Made by a program: the position numbers and the translations under genes
DNA from: Acidicapsa acidisoli
GTDB lineage: Bacteria; Acidobacteriota; Terriglobia; Terriglobales; Acidobacteriaceae
Assembly (NCBI RefSeq): GCF_025685625.1
Contig: NZ_JAGSYI010000004.1
Span: 682,001 to 746,000 of the forward strand
Length of the DNA stretch: 64,000 bases
Direction of reading: 5' to 3'
Shown: one piece after another, positions 1 to 9,917 of the stretch
How the letters are laid out: each line of letters starts with the position of its first letter
How positions within the stretch are numbered: position 1 is the stretch's first letter
Notes under the pieces: model-generated
The model's database searches: none
The model's input: the letters and a program-made list of their open reading frames with translations, nothing else
Told to the model about the DNA's origin: nothing

Positions 1-2836
1 TCATACTGTTACGTTCCGTCATGCGAAAGGTCTTCTCTATGGTTGAGTCGTCTTGCCAGAGCGGCGGACCGGTTGCAATGTTCTTCGCAGCATTTCCCCA
101 GGTTCCGTTCGCCGGCACTGAAAAGGCGGCCGGATTCAGCCACCTGTCAATGCCACGCCCCGGCAGGTAAATCGGAACTCCGGGAACGCGGCTTGGACGC
201 TCGTTGACATTGTTGCCATCGGACAACGCGCTGGCACTGCGGCTGAGCGTCACGTTGATGGGGAGTCCGGCCCGCGCTGCAAGCAGCGTATTGACAGACC
301 ATCCGCCAGCCAGAAGATCGGCAGTGCGCCCTGTTGAAAAATACCGCCGACCGTGCCCAAAGGGAAGATCGTAAACGGCGCTCACATTCCCGGTGTTGCG
401 CACGTCGTCATCGCTGCTTCCCCATTCGCAGCTGAAGCAGTTCACATTCTGCGCGGAATCACCCTCACCGGCCCCCACGGAACCGTCGTCGATCGCATGG
501 GAAAGCATGTAGTTGCCAGCAAAGAACAATCCGTTGTGGAAGCGGCGATTTACATTGACCTGCACTGCGTGAAAGATGGACTTCCCTTCGTTGTACTTCG
601 TATCGATTTCGCTGGGATACTGCGGCAACGGCCGCAGTCCAGTCGCTGGATCGATCAGGTTTGTATACGAACGGCGAAATAAATGCGTGCCCTTCACACC
701 GAGGTAAGTCACGGTCAGAACTGTGTTGCCAGGCAGCGCCTGCTGAACCGAACCGGTCCACTCCTCCGTATACGAGTCCGGATGGTTGCGAGCCATCGAA
801 CGAGGCGTCAACGCCAAGCCGGTCGATGGTGTCAGTGCTGGCGGTACGGGATAAGAGTATTGAACCGTCGTCCCATTCGACTGCTTACCGCTTGTCAGCG
901 TCACGGATGGTTCGGTGTTCACAACAGGGCTGTCTTCGTCGCCGAGCTGGTCCTCCCCGTGGAATTCGCCGAAGCCGGCGCGAAAAACGGTCTTGCCGTT
1001 AAGCGCCCGGGGGGAATAGGCGATTCCAACCCGCGGGTCGAATCCGAGATAGTTATTGAAGTAGAATTCCGTTCCGATGCCGCAATAACCACCGCAGCTG
1101 GCAATATCAAAAGGATCTTCGTTGTTATGCTGTTCGTGGAACGGCGAGAAGTAGTTATATCGCATGCCGTAATTGACTGTGAGATCAGGCGTGGCTTTCC
1201 ACTCGTCCTGTATGTAGCCGGCAACCTGCTCTTTGCGCAGGCCCTTGTCGGGAAGCGCGGCGGTTGTCTGAAACGTATTCAGCTGGTTTGCGAGGAACGC
1301 CGCTTCACTCAGAAAGCTCGCGGTGCCGTCGATCGAGTTGGCCTCGTTGTACTGTGGTAAACGGATGTCGGCGCCGGCTTTGACGGTATGCTTTCCGATG
1401 GTCCAGGTGACTGTGTCGTTGACGGAGAAGCTCTCCGCAATTTGTGCCTTGTTATAGTTCTCCAGGACCTCGGTAAATCCACTGATGGCAAAGTTGAATG
1501 GCTCGCCAGTCACCTGCGACTGCAGATATGTGTTGCGATTGAAGCCGAATTCGGCCTCGTTCAACAGATGCGGATTAAAGATGTGGGACTCTTCGAGAAC
1601 AAAATTCTGCACCCTTGAGCCGATCGTGCTTGGCTGCCCAAGAGCGTTCAGAGCGCTAGTGGAGGTTCCGTCGTCGATGTTGTACCGGGCGAAGCTGGTG
1701 TCCTTTTCCGTGAGCTGGTGATCGATACGAACGATGCCCGAGTTTTCATTGTCCGGGCTTGGCACCAGGCCCGTGAACGTATACGCGTTTGGGTCCGTCG
1801 CGGATGGCGCCTGGCCTTGCGGGAATGCATTCACGATTGGCGCCAGTGCCGGCTGCGCTGCAATAACCTCCGCGCGAAATGCCGGGCTGGGAACGAAGCC
1901 GATCTGCGGAACTCCGCCCAGCTGCTGGCGGAAACCCTCGTAGTTCACAAAGAAAAAGGTGCGATCACGGCGGATCGGACCGCCCAGGTTTGCGCCGAAC
2001 TGATTGAGGTGAAATTGCGGGTGTACCTTAGCTTTGATCGGCGACAGCGCGTCGAAGTAGCTATTCCGAAGATAGTCGAAGACGCTTCCGTGAAGACTGT
2101 TTGTCCCGGTCTTTGAAATCAAACTGACCTGCCCACCGGCCGAGCCGCCCGTGTCCGCTGTATAGGCACCCGAGTCAACTTTGAATTCCGCCACTGCTTC
2201 TGTCGAGTATTGCAGACGGAGGCCGGATTTCAGAGCCATTCGATAGATGCCGCTCGCATCCACGCCGTCCAGCCGGAAGTTTCCGTCGTCGATTCCCTGC
2301 CCAGAAAAGCGGATAGAAGACTGTTGTCCGGTTCCATTGTCAATCGCACCAGGGGCGAGAAGTTCGAGCGTTGCGATGTTTCGGCCATTCAACGGCAATT
2401 CCTGCACCTGAACCGTCTGGATCGTCCCGCCAAAAGTCGCGTCGTTCTTGTCGAGTTGCGCCCCTCCCATCTCTCCCTCAACGGAGACTGTCTGATTGAC
2501 AGAGCCCACGCTCATGCGACCGTTGACAGTGCGTACATCCCCGGCGTGGAGATCAATACCCGAGACGCGGAGATCTTCAAACGAAGCTTTTGAGAACAAG
2601 AGATCGAATCGTCCGACCGGCAAGGAAGAAGCGACAAATTCTCCATGAGTGTCGGTCATAACCGTCCGTACGGCGTTCGTTCCTTCCTGAGTTACCGTGA
2701 CCTGCACGCCAGGAATCGTAGCGCCGGTTGAGTCCGTGATGCTTCCATTCAATTCAGTGCGGTCAATCTGCGCATGGGCAGCAGCACATGTGCAGGCAGC
2801 AAGAATGACGAGGCATAACGTTCGAATCAGTCTCAT
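1..2836 (-). CDS. Oar-like TonB-dependent receptor, C-terminus cut by window edge
   Basis: An outer-membrane receptor for TonB-driven uptake; the substrate is unknown. The minus-strand frame is open from the ATG at 2836 to the left edge (about 945 residues) with no internal stop. It begins with a signal peptide (MRLIRTLCLVILAACTCAAA, probable cleavage after AHA). A carboxypeptidase-regulatory-like Ig fold follows at about 25-110 (LNGSITDSTGATIPGVQVTV), then a plug region with the ELPLNGRN motif at about 140, then a long beta-barrel with typical Oar blocks such as GGPIRRDRTFFFVNYEG and LLAGGWSVNT. The last visible residues (EKTFRMTERNSM) correspond to the penultimate strand, so probably fewer than 80 residues are missing. 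It diverges from a two-component system 160 bp away, which may control it. Confidence 0.9.
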   Translation of the reverse strand, partial: MRLIRTLCLVILAACTCAAAHAQIDRTELNGSITDSTGATIPGVQVTVTQEGTNAVRTVMTDTHGEFVASSLPVGRFDLLFSKASFEDLRVSGIDLHAGDVRTVNGRMSVGSVNQTVSVEGEMGGAQLDKNDATFGGTIQTVQVQELPLNGRNIATLELLAPGAIDNGTGQQSSIRFSGQGIDDGNFRLDGVDASGIYRMALKSGLRLQYSTEAVAEFKVDSGAYTADTGGSAGGQVSLISKTGTNSLHGSVFDYLRNSYFDALSPIKAKVHPQFHLNQFGANLGGPIRRDRTFFFVNYEGFRQQLGGVPQIGFVPSPAFRAEVIAAQPALAPIVNAFPQGQAPSATDPNAYTFTGLVPSPDNENSGIVRIDHQLTEKDTSFARYNIDDGTSTSALNALGQPSTIGSRVQNFVLEESHIFNPHLLNEAEFGFNRNTYLQSQVTGEPFNFAISGFTEVLENYNKAQIAESFSVNDTVTWTIGKHTVKAGADIRLPQYNEANSIDGTASFLSEAAFLANQLNTFQTTAALPDKGLRKEQVAGYIQDEWKATPDLTVNYGMRYNYFSPFHEQHNNEDPFDIASCGGYCGIGTEFYFNNYLGFDPRVGIAYSPRALNGKTVFRAGFGEFHGEDQLGDEDSPVVNTEPSVTLTSGKQSNGTTVQYSYPVPPALTPSTGLALTPRSMARNHPDSYTEEWTGSVQQALPGNTVLTVTYLGVKGTHLFRRSYTNLIDPATGLRPLPQYPSEIDTKYNEGKSIFHAVQVNVNRRFHNGLFFAGNYMLSHAIDDGSVGAGEGDSAQNVNCFSCEWGSSDDDVRNTGNVSAVYDLPFGHGRRYFSTGRTADLLAGGWSVNTLLAARAGLPINVTLSRSASALSDGNNVNERPSRVPGVPIYLPGRGIDRWLNPAAFSVPANGTWGNAAKNIATGPPLWQDDSTIEKTFRMTERNSM

Positions 2837-2995
2837 AGGCCATTTGCGGAGTGCGTCCTTTCACGCGATTCATCTTCTCCGTTCTGTGCCTATCAGAGCG
2901 CAGTAACCTTAGGCTCAGCTTAGACAGACGCACTAACGCCAAAGTTTTCACACTCCTCTAACCAGTTATTGCCAATTCGGCTCGATACTCAAATC

Positions 2996-3676
2996 ATGCA
3001 GGTCTGCATCGTCGAGGACGACGCGAGGCTGGCCGAGCTTCTGCAACAGGCGTTGCAGGAGGAGGGTTCGACGGCTATCCACCTCGCAAGTGGTCAAAAT
3101 GCCGCGAGCTATATCGCTTCCTATCCATTCGACATCGTGGTACTTGACCTGATGTTGCCCGAAATCAGTGGCGTTACAGTCTTGAAGCAAATGCGGCAAC
3201 AACGGTGTCAGACACCGGTTCTTGTATTGTCGGCAAGCGACACCGTTCCGGAAATGATTCGCGCTCTGGACGCTGGCGCAGACGACTATATGACCAAGCC
3301 TTTTCATCTGGAACTTTTTCTCGCTCGCGTACGCTCGGTGTCACGCCGCGGAGCTATTCCTCGCGGCACTTCGTTGTCCGTCGGACCCATCCAGTTGCAG
3401 GTGAGTCAGCACAAAGCTTTGCTGCAGGGTGAGCCGTTGGCTCTGACACGCCGCGAGTATATGCTGCTGGAGACGCTGATGCGGCGTCCTGGCCATGTGG
3501 TAACGCGCAACCAACTCGCAGATGCCGTCTGGGGACTTGCCGCGGATGTCAGTAAGAGCAATCTCGACTATCATATGCACAGCTTACGCACCAAACTTGG
3601 CCCGAAGTGCGACGGCCTCATTCGCACAATACGTGGTACAGGCTACATCCTGAATTTCGAAGCGGAATACGCATGA
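2996..3676 (+). CDS. OmpR/PhoB-family response regulator
   Basis: A DNA-binding response regulator of 226 residues. The receiver domain (about 1-115) starts MQVCIVEDDARL, with the acidic pair at the N-terminus, phospho-acceptor Asp51 in VVLDLMLPE and the conserved Lys in DDYMTKPF. The C-terminal winged helix (about 130-222) ends IRTIRGTGYILNF, as in the CopR/QseB subgroup. I chose the ATG at 2996 because the receiver fold begins right there; an in-frame TTG at 2969 would add nine residues with no fold role. The stop overlaps the kinase start (ATGA), so the pair is translationally coupled. It probably controls the divergent TonB receptor, but that is inferred only from position. Confidence 0.93.
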   Translation: MQVCIVEDDARLAELLQQALQEEGSTAIHLASGQNAASYIASYPFDIVVLDLMLPEISGVTVLKQMRQQRCQTPVLVLSASDTVPEMIRALDAGADDYMTKPFHLELFLARVRSVSRRGAIPRGTSLSVGPIQLQVSQHKALLQGEPLALTRREYMLLETLMRRPGHVVTRNQLADAVWGLAADVSKSNLDYHMHSLRTKLGPKCDGLIRTIRGTGYILNFEAEYA

Positions 3677-5115
3677 GATGGTCTTCTCTGCGCATTCGCG
3701 TAGGCATCTGGTATGCGATCTTCACTCTGAGTTGTCTCTCCCTGTTCGGACTATTTCTTTCCCTGTATCTCGGCCATGCCCTTGAAAGTTCAAGAGCTCC
3801 AACGATGGTTCGCCGTTCCGCTCGTCTTGTCGCATTCGTGAATCAACAATACCTTCAGAATCCTCGACTTCCACTTGATTCAGTCCTGCTCAACTTTCTC
3901 AGCGCCAGCCCTCAGAATGATGAAATCATAGTGCGCGATCAAACCGGGAACCAGTTGCTGTTTGCAGGCGGCGGAGAGTCTGAACTTCAGAGCGAACCTG
4001 TCTGTCTACAGACTTGCTTTCGCGAGTTTGTTCTCTCGGGCCACCACTATCGCATTTACACATCACAAGTAGTTCTCGCCGGATTGCCAGTGCAACTCAC
4101 ATTGGCGGGTACCATCGATGAGCATTACACCATCTTGCGAACGGTGCGCACCTCCTACTTACTCTTTGTTCCTTTCCTCCTGTTTGCCTCGCTGACCGGT
4201 GGATATTTGCTGAGTGGCCGTGCCCTGTTGCCCGTCGGCCGCATGACCGCAATTGCGAGCCGTCTTAGCATTTCAGATCTACATGGCCGCGTTCCCGTTC
4301 CGCACACAGGCGATGAACTGCAGGCACTCGCTGAAGCGTGGAATAACATGCTCGAACGCCTGCAGGTTTCCGTCGAGCGCAACTCCCAGTTCACCTCCGA
4401 CGCATCCCACGACCTCCGCACCTCCATCGCAGTCATACTGGCCAGCGCCCAGCTCGCATTACGCAAGCCGCGCACGCCCGATGAGTATGCAAAGACCCTC
4501 CGCACGCTCATCTCGGAATGCGATCACACCCTGCGACTGCTGGAAGATCTTCTGGCTTCAGCACGCTCCGGCTTCGAGCACCATGAAATCAAACACGAAC
4601 CACTCGAATTGTCGAGAATAGTCCGCGAAGCATGCGAGCCCTTTGCAGATCAGGCCGAAGGCAAGGAGCAGGCGCTTACCCTCGATCTTGCCGCGGAAGC
4701 CTGGATTCTGGGAGATTGTGCTCTCCTGCGACGCCTCGTCGGTGTGCTTGTAGAGAATGCAATCAAATACACGCCTCGAGGTGGTACGGTGAACGTAACG
4801 CTGAGAGCTACCCGATCCACGGTCACGCTTGAAACCCGCGATAGCGGACCGGGCATCGCGCCGCTGGACCTGCCGCATATCTTTGAACGTAACTTCCGCG
4901 CACAGGCCTCCCGGCGAACAGAACCAGGCACCGGGCTGGGGCTGAATATCGCACACTGGATTGCCGAGTCACATCGGGCATCTCTCAGCGTGCAATCGGC
5001 GAGAACAATGGGCAGCGTATTTACGGTCACGTTTCCTGCGCATGACTCCATCGCAACCGTCTGGTTGGAACGGCAATCAACCACTTCAAAAGCTGCCGTA
5101 GTCGATTTCCCTTAG
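3673..5115 (+). CDS. Two-component sensor histidine kinase
   Basis: A membrane sensor kinase of 480 residues, partner of the regulator it overlaps by 4 bp (ATGA). TM1 lies at about 10-32, a periplasmic sensor loop at about 33-158, TM2 at about 160-182, and a HAMP segment follows. The HisKA box is SDASHDLRTSIAV, with the phospho-accepting His near residue 246. In the ATPase domain, the N-box NAIKYT is near 362, G1 is DSGPGIA and G2 is GTGLGLNIAHW, all intact, so it should be active. The organisation matches the CusS/QseC type. An in-frame GTG at 3607 lies inside the regulator gene and is unlikely to be the start. The periplasmic loop has a Cys pair (EPVCLQTCF), which might be a ligand or redox site (inference). 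Confidence 0.93.
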   Translation: MRWSSLRIRVGIWYAIFTLSCLSLFGLFLSLYLGHALESSRAPTMVRRSARLVAFVNQQYLQNPRLPLDSVLLNFLSASPQNDEIIVRDQTGNQLLFAGGGESELQSEPVCLQTCFREFVLSGHHYRIYTSQVVLAGLPVQLTLAGTIDEHYTILRTVRTSYLLFVPFLLFASLTGGYLLSGRALLPVGRMTAIASRLSISDLHGRVPVPHTGDELQALAEAWNNMLERLQVSVERNSQFTSDASHDLRTSIAVILASAQLALRKPRTPDEYAKTLRTLISECDHTLRLLEDLLASARSGFEHHEIKHEPLELSRIVREACEPFADQAEGKEQALTLDLAAEAWILGDCALLRRLVGVLVENAIKYTPRGGTVNVTLRATRSTVTLETRDSGPGIAPLDLPHIFERNFRAQASRRTEPGTGLGLNIAHWIAESHRASLSVQSARTMGSVFTVTFPAHDSIATVWLERQSTTSKAAVVDFP

Positions 5116-5236
5116 AGGATAGCCAAACGTTCGGCCAATGTTCGCAAATCGAAGACAAGGACTACCAAGCCGTCACAATGTATTCGTCGAACAGTTTATC
5201 CTCCTCGTCATGTTGCTGCATGCACATTCGTCGAAA

Positions 5237-6259
5237 TCACTTCGCGTGAATCGTGAAGGAGTCCTTGACCTCCCACGCTGGCGTCTCCGCACCCGCATCG
5301 GCCAAACGGTACATCTTCGCATCGAGTTGATCACCGTTCAGAACAAACTCGACATAGTGATAATTTGGAAATCCCTTGTCCTGGTACAAATCGTCCGGCG
5401 CACGTTCCACCTCGACAGGGGATGCTGCTCCACCACCAGCCACCAGAAAGGTGACGCCTTTCTGTTCGAAGCGTTCGTAGTTATGAATGTGGCCCGCGCT
5501 AACTATGATCTTCGCTTTAATCTGCGGCGCCATCTCCTCCAAATAATCTCGCAATGCAATTTCGTTTGGCCTCGGATTATGGCTGACATTGATCCTCGTC
5601 TGGAAGTCAGCAACCGGCGGGTGATGGAGGCTGAGAAAGACGAAGCGCGTTGTCTTCGGCAAGTTCGTCAACTGTCCATTAAGCCAGTTCCATTGATCGG
5701 TGCCCTTCAGGAGCGAGGTGTCGCTGTCCAGCGCAATTGTGTAGATGGAGCTGCCAAGTTCCACGGAGTACCAGCGCCGGTTTCGCATCTCCGGAAATGC
5801 GTTCCACCAGTGTTCGAGGGCCTGCCGTGGATCACCATGGAACTCATGATTACCGAGAGCCGGGTAGACGTGCAGGTGCACATCACGCCAAATCTGCGTC
5901 TCTGCCTTGTATACGGCGTAATCGTTCTCGACATCCCCGCTATAGGGAACGTCCCCATTCATCAGGATCGCGTCCGGACGCTCTTCGGCGATCTTTTGCA
6001 CCAAAAGACGGCGCACTTTCGGATTCGTCACCTTCGTATTGGCAGGATCAGTGAATCGCTGATCCCCATACGCAATTACCTTTGTATGCTTGCCCGCTTT
6101 CACTTGCGACACGCGGAAGGTCGGGCCTGGCTCGCTGATCAGGGATGAGGTGGAAAGGTCCTCAGGACGAGGACTTTTCGATTTTGTCTCACTCTCCTGA
6201 GCATGGAGTACAGCGCAGGCAAGCAGTAAGACAGGAACAATCTGGCGACGAAACTGCAT
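5237..6259 (-). CDS. Secreted calcineurin-like metallophosphoesterase
   Basis: A predicted exported phosphatase of the calcineurin-like/purple acid phosphatase superfamily, 340 residues. The start is the ATG at 6259, placed seven bases after a strong GGAGGG ribosome site; a longer in-frame start at 6295 would bury the signal peptide. The signal peptide is about 1-20 (QIVPVLLLACAVLHAQE). Metal-binding motifs are in order: AYGDQRF at the N-terminus, LMNGDVPYSGD, LGNHEFHGD, SLHHPP and SAGHIHNYERF. It probably hydrolyses phosphate esters in the periplasm. The next gene downstream on the same strand is another phosphoesterase, which suggests a shared role in phosphate scavenging (inference). Confidence 0.9.
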   Translation of the reverse strand: MQFRRQIVPVLLLACAVLHAQESETKSKSPRPEDLSTSSLISEPGPTFRVSQVKAGKHTKVIAYGDQRFTDPANTKVTNPKVRRLLVQKIAEERPDAILMNGDVPYSGDVENDYAVYKAETQIWRDVHLHVYPALGNHEFHGDPRQALEHWWNAFPEMRNRRWYSVELGSSIYTIALDSDTSLLKGTDQWNWLNGQLTNLPKTTRFVFLSLHHPPVADFQTRINVSHNPRPNEIALRDYLEEMAPQIKAKIIVSAGHIHNYERFEQKGVTFLVAGGGAASPVEVERAPDDLYQDKGFPNYHYVEFVLNGDQLDAKMYRLADAGAETPAWEVKDSFTIHAK

Positions 6260-6356
6260 AAGACAACCCTCCATGGGATGAAACTCGTATTCCAACTTCC
6301 CGATTCTCTTTAAAGGTACGTTCTGATTGCGAGAGGTCTTCCACGATACGAAATCC

Positions 6357-9101
6357 TTATTGCATCATTCCAGGATGAAAGGCAACCGAGTGCTGCTTCC
6401 AGGATGGATAGGGTGTTCCCATGGCATCGTGCCAGAGAATCTCGTTCAGTTTTTCTGTCGGGACATCGTCCGGCTCCTGCCAGTTCATCTTGCCGGATGC
6501 GATTGCATCGGATTTACTCTGTCCATCCAGCGCGTTGACTCCCGGATTCAACTCATAGATGGATTGGGTTGGTTCGATTGCCTGATAGGGGGTCAGATTC
6601 GGAGTCTGCTGGAAACTATGGCGCATATCATTCGCGATTAGATCGAAGAGCGACATGGGAGGCACACCTAGAATTAACTCAATTGTCTTGACCATACTGA
6701 CCTGTGAGTAGAACGTAGAATCAATCGCGCTGCGCTGCGTGTAGGGGCTTACGGCAAGCGCCACTGTGCGATGACCATCCACATGATCCAGGCCATCCTG
6801 CGCATCGTCTTCTACTATCAGGATGAGGGTTGATTTCCAGAACCTGCTGTGCGAGATTCCTTCCACAACCTGGCCGACCGCGAGATCGTTGTCTGCAAGG
6901 CATGCCTTGGGAGTCGAAAACCCTGGCGTCGTCCCCTCCGTATGATCGGAAGGCAGCTGGATCATAACCAGGTTAGGCATGCTACCGGCGCTTTCCCACT
7001 CCTTCAAATGGCGGAGAAAGATTCGTGCTCTAACAACATCTGGAATCTTCAGCCCATAGGCCGGAAAGTCAGGAACAAGGTATTGATTGAGACGTGCAAT
7101 CGGAGCCCTGGTGGAAAAGGCGCCCATAAATTCACTGCCCTGCTTATATTCATCGAGCAGTTTGGCTCGAAGCGATCCAGTCTTGCCACCCATCTCACCC
7201 TCATACTCTCCAAAATCTGCGAAAGTCTTGTCGTGAGTGACAAGTTGGTCCCACAGGAAACCCGAACCGGCAAAGGCTAAGGGATCATCTCCGTTCTTTG
7301 GATAGCTGCGTCCGTTATATCCAGGCCAATAGGCATAGTCTGTTTCAGCAGCTTGCGTCAACCACTGGTGCCCGTCCGCGCTGTTGCCACCGTTCGCGTA
7401 AAAGTTGTCGAGCAGCACGAAATCGCGCGCGAGCTTGCGTTGATTCGGAATGATATCGTCTGCGTACATATTCAAACTCGGATCGCCATCACCCTTTCCC
7501 AGGGAGCCGAAATACTGATCGTAGCTGCGATTCTCCTTGATGATGTAAACCACGTGATCGATGGTGGACGGTTCGCCAACTCTCGCCGGAACAGGACGCG
7601 GAGCGGCATTTGGATTCGACTTCCCCTGCGCACCTCCTTCGGCGAACGAAACGCTCTGCAGGCTCATATGATTGTTCTCTGCAACCGCAATGGAGTACCG
7701 TCCGAGTTCATCCGCATCCGGAACCGCAATGATGTGGACTGTTCCTCGATCGGCGTGAACATACCGGCGATGGATATTGAGTTCCGGCTTCATGCCATCC
7801 CTCTTCTCGCGCGCCAGGAGATTTGCACTGTTCCATCCAGCGCCAACTCCGAGCAATGTTGAGACAGCAATGGTCTTTCCATCAGGACTTACGGCAACAT
7901 CCTCCGGATACCATCCAGTGGGGATGAATCCGGCCACGCGGGAATGAATTGCCTTAAGATCAATCACCCCGACGGCATTAATTCCGGCGCATGCTACATA
8001 CAAGGTTGAGTTATCTGGCGATAGAGCGACGGACTCGGGTGACACACCGGCGACTCTCTTCGCGAAGGGCTGCATGGCGATCGTTTCCAGCAAGCGATTC
8101 GACTCCGTATCGACGACGGAGATTGAATCCGAGTTGCTGTTCGCCACATAAAGTCGGCGATGCGATTCATCCCATACGAGGCCGGATGGATGCAGGCCCA
8201 CTGCGATCGTTGCTGTTACTTGACCGGAGATGAGATCGATGCGTGAAACCGTTCCGTTTGACGCGACCCCCCTCTCATCCATCAGAACCTGGTCTGCATT
8301 CACTTCCGGACCGGTCGCAGCGCTTCGCTCTCCAGCACGGGGAACACGTCCTCCCCAATTACTGACAGATGCTACGGAACTGTCCGCAGCGACAACCGCT
8401 CCAAATGGAGCGATGCCCGTCTTGATCCGGCCCTTGACCTCTTTCGTGTCCAGATCAATGACCGCAGCCTCGTCATCGAATGTCAGCGCTACCACGGCCA
8501 GACGCTCGCCTCGCGAGTTTTTGGAGCGTCCCACGCTGACCCCGCCGACCTGGTGCGATCCGAGACCATCTGCAACTACAGAGCTTTCTTTCTCGCTCAG
8601 CGAGACCAGCTGTCCTGCGGACTCCTGCCCCTTTGCGCTTCCCGATATCCCATCCAAGAGTGGCGTTCGGCTCGTTGGGTCGAATATGAGCCCCTGCATG
8701 CCTGCGCTCGTTGCGGTATTCAGGACCCGCATCATCTGGTTCGTCTTTAGATTGATTTGATAAACATGAGTGCCCGTCTGTGAGAGGACAGCAGCATAGA
8801 TGGACTCACCGTTTTCTCCGAAGGCAATGCCGTTCACCCGGCTCTCAAAAATGCTCTGCAAGCCCGCAGGCGTGATCATCTGCCTGCTGGGAATCACTCC
8901 TGGGTCGACCACCGACTTTACCGGCGGGACTGCTTTAGTGGGCTTGGCTTCTTGCTCACCTACAGGTCCCAGGTTTTGTAACGCTGGAGCAGAAGGCGCC
9001 TGTCCAGACTCTTGTGCTTCAACGGTTCCCTGAATTCCAAGGAAGATACACATACAAATGGTAGCTAGATTAGGGTTGATGCCCATTGATCGCCAGTTCA
9101 T
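6357..9101 (-). CDS. YVTN beta-propeller/phosphoesterase two-domain secreted protein
   Basis: A 914-residue exported protein. The start is the ATG at 9101, eight bases after AAGGAG; the upstream start at 9140 lacks this site and would precede the signal peptide. The N-terminal half is a YVTN-type seven-bladed propeller, with blades marked by phrases such as LYVANSNSDSISVVD and LYVACAGINAVGVID. The second half is a phospholipase-C/AcpA-like phosphoesterase domain with YIIKENRSYDQYFG (Glu-Asn-Arg metal and nucleophile region), NFYANGGNSADGHQW, LPSDHTEGT and LIVEDDAQDGLDHVDGHR. This fusion is common in acidobacteria. It probably cleaves phosphate esters or phospholipids outside the cytoplasm. 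It is co-oriented with the metallophosphoesterase, with a gap of about 100 bp between the end of this gene and the start of the next. Confidence 0.88.
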   Translation of the reverse strand: MNWRSMGINPNLATICMCIFLGIQGTVEAQESGQAPSAPALQNLGPVGEQEAKPTKAVPPVKSVVDPGVIPSRQMITPAGLQSIFESRVNGIAFGENGESIYAAVLSQTGTHVYQINLKTNQMMRVLNTATSAGMQGLIFDPTSRTPLLDGISGSAKGQESAGQLVSLSEKESSVVADGLGSHQVGGVSVGRSKNSRGERLAVVALTFDDEAAVIDLDTKEVKGRIKTGIAPFGAVVAADSSVASVSNWGGRVPRAGERSAATGPEVNADQVLMDERGVASNGTVSRIDLISGQVTATIAVGLHPSGLVWDESHRRLYVANSNSDSISVVDTESNRLLETIAMQPFAKRVAGVSPESVALSPDNSTLYVACAGINAVGVIDLKAIHSRVAGFIPTGWYPEDVAVSPDGKTIAVSTLLGVGAGWNSANLLAREKRDGMKPELNIHRRYVHADRGTVHIIAVPDADELGRYSIAVAENNHMSLQSVSFAEGGAQGKSNPNAAPRPVPARVGEPSTIDHVVYIIKENRSYDQYFGSLGKGDGDPSLNMYADDIIPNQRKLARDFVLLDNFYANGGNSADGHQWLTQAAETDYAYWPGYNGRSYPKNGDDPLAFAGSGFLWDQLVTHDKTFADFGEYEGEMGGKTGSLRAKLLDEYKQGSEFMGAFSTRAPIARLNQYLVPDFPAYGLKIPDVVRARIFLRHLKEWESAGSMPNLVMIQLPSDHTEGTTPGFSTPKACLADNDLAVGQVVEGISHSRFWKSTLILIVEDDAQDGLDHVDGHRTVALAVSPYTQRSAIDSTFYSQVSMVKTIELILGVPPMSLFDLIANDMRHSFQQTPNLTPYQAIEPTQSIYELNPGVNALDGQSKSDAIASGKMNWQEPDDVPTEKLNEILWHDAMGTPYPSWKQHSVAFHPGMMQ

Positions 9102-9216
9102 TGCTTCAACTCCTTGCGTATTAGTCCAAAACAAAATCAAACGAATCCATTGCGTAGAGCGCCCGTCAGAGAAACACCATGATAATCGGCAGCAGCGTTC
9201 CTCCGATTAACACGCC

Positions 9217-9450
9217 CTAGACGAGCCGCCAGTCTCCCCCGTAGCGAAAACCCATATAGATCCCCAGCAGCGTCGTCGCGAACAAGCCTACAGACATGGC
9301 CAGAACAAAGCACTTGAGCGGCAAAACTGCCTTCCCTGGCGGCAAGTCTTTTTTCTGCGCGCCAGGACCTCGGGGCGCAGTTTCATTTGGTACTGGCTTA
9401 CCTTTCTCTTTCGGCACGCTCATGGTTTGTTTCTTATGTATCTGCGCCAT
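9217..9450 (-). CDS. Small membrane protein, unknown function (possibly amber-truncated)
   Basis: A 77-residue protein of unknown function with a hydrophilic Pro/Lys-rich N-terminus and one clear hydrophobic helix (CFVLAMSVGLFATTLLGIYM) near the C-terminus. A second ATG at 9423 (MSVPKEKGK) is an equally good start; neither has a strong ribosome site. It ends at a TAG after WRLV. The same frame then continues for 16 more codons as a second hydrophobic helix (GVLIGGTLLPIIMVFL) to a TGA at 9166. The original product was therefore probably a two-helix hairpin protein, now cut by one base change. It lies upstream of and co-oriented with the phosphoesterase gene. Confidence 0.5.
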   Translation of the reverse strand: MAQIHKKQTMSVPKEKGKPVPNETAPRGPGAQKKDLPPGKAVLPLKCFVLAMSVGLFATTLLGIYMGFRYGGDWRLV

Positions 9451-9604
9451 AGCAACAATCCATGCCGGAGGTACATATCCCGCACTCTTTATTTGCTGAT
9501 TGCAGGTTGAAAGTCTGAATGACTCCGCTAAAAGTAAAAAACAGGATTGCCGGGGAGAAAAAGAGTCCGAGATATCGATGCAAGAGCCGGATTTTCTTCA
9601 TCGA

Positions 9605-9880
9605 TTATTCTCCCAGAATTGGCAAACGCAGGCTCCAGGCGGTCCGCGTCAACCCTACCTTCATAGATTCCGTCGACAGAGAAGTAACAGTGTAGATGTC
9701 TGGACCGTTAGTTTTCGTTAGAAGCTCGACTCCGGTTGTTATGAAATTGATCAGGATCGCCGCGCCGAGAACTATCTTGCCGGCGAGATCGGTTATGGTA
9801 CCGGCCAGTGTAGCGCTATGAATCTGAGCGAACACAGACATGGCAAAGAACAGTATCAACAAGACACACAGCTTTTTCAT
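9605..9880 (-). pseudogene. Remnant of an Oar-like receptor N-terminus
   Basis: A short open frame (about 91 residues) that begins like an Oar-type receptor: signal peptide MKKLCVLLILFFAMSVFAQ, then LAGTITDLAGKIVLGAAILI and YTVTSLSTESMKVGLT. These line up with the usual carboxypeptidase-regulatory-like pattern (G-x-V-x-D-x-x-G-A-x-V-x-G-A-x-V-x-V ... Y-x-x-x-x-L-x-x-G-x-Y-x-V). Several conserved positions are lost (for example an Ile-Asn-Phe-Ile-Thr run replaces the TN-T motif), and no plug or barrel follows. A GGGGGA ribosome-site-like run precedes the ATG at 9880. I read it as a decayed, truncated gene copy. Confidence 0.6.
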
Positions 9881-9917
9881 CACTGGTCTTCCCCCTCGGA
9901 AGCTTCTAGCTCGCTCT

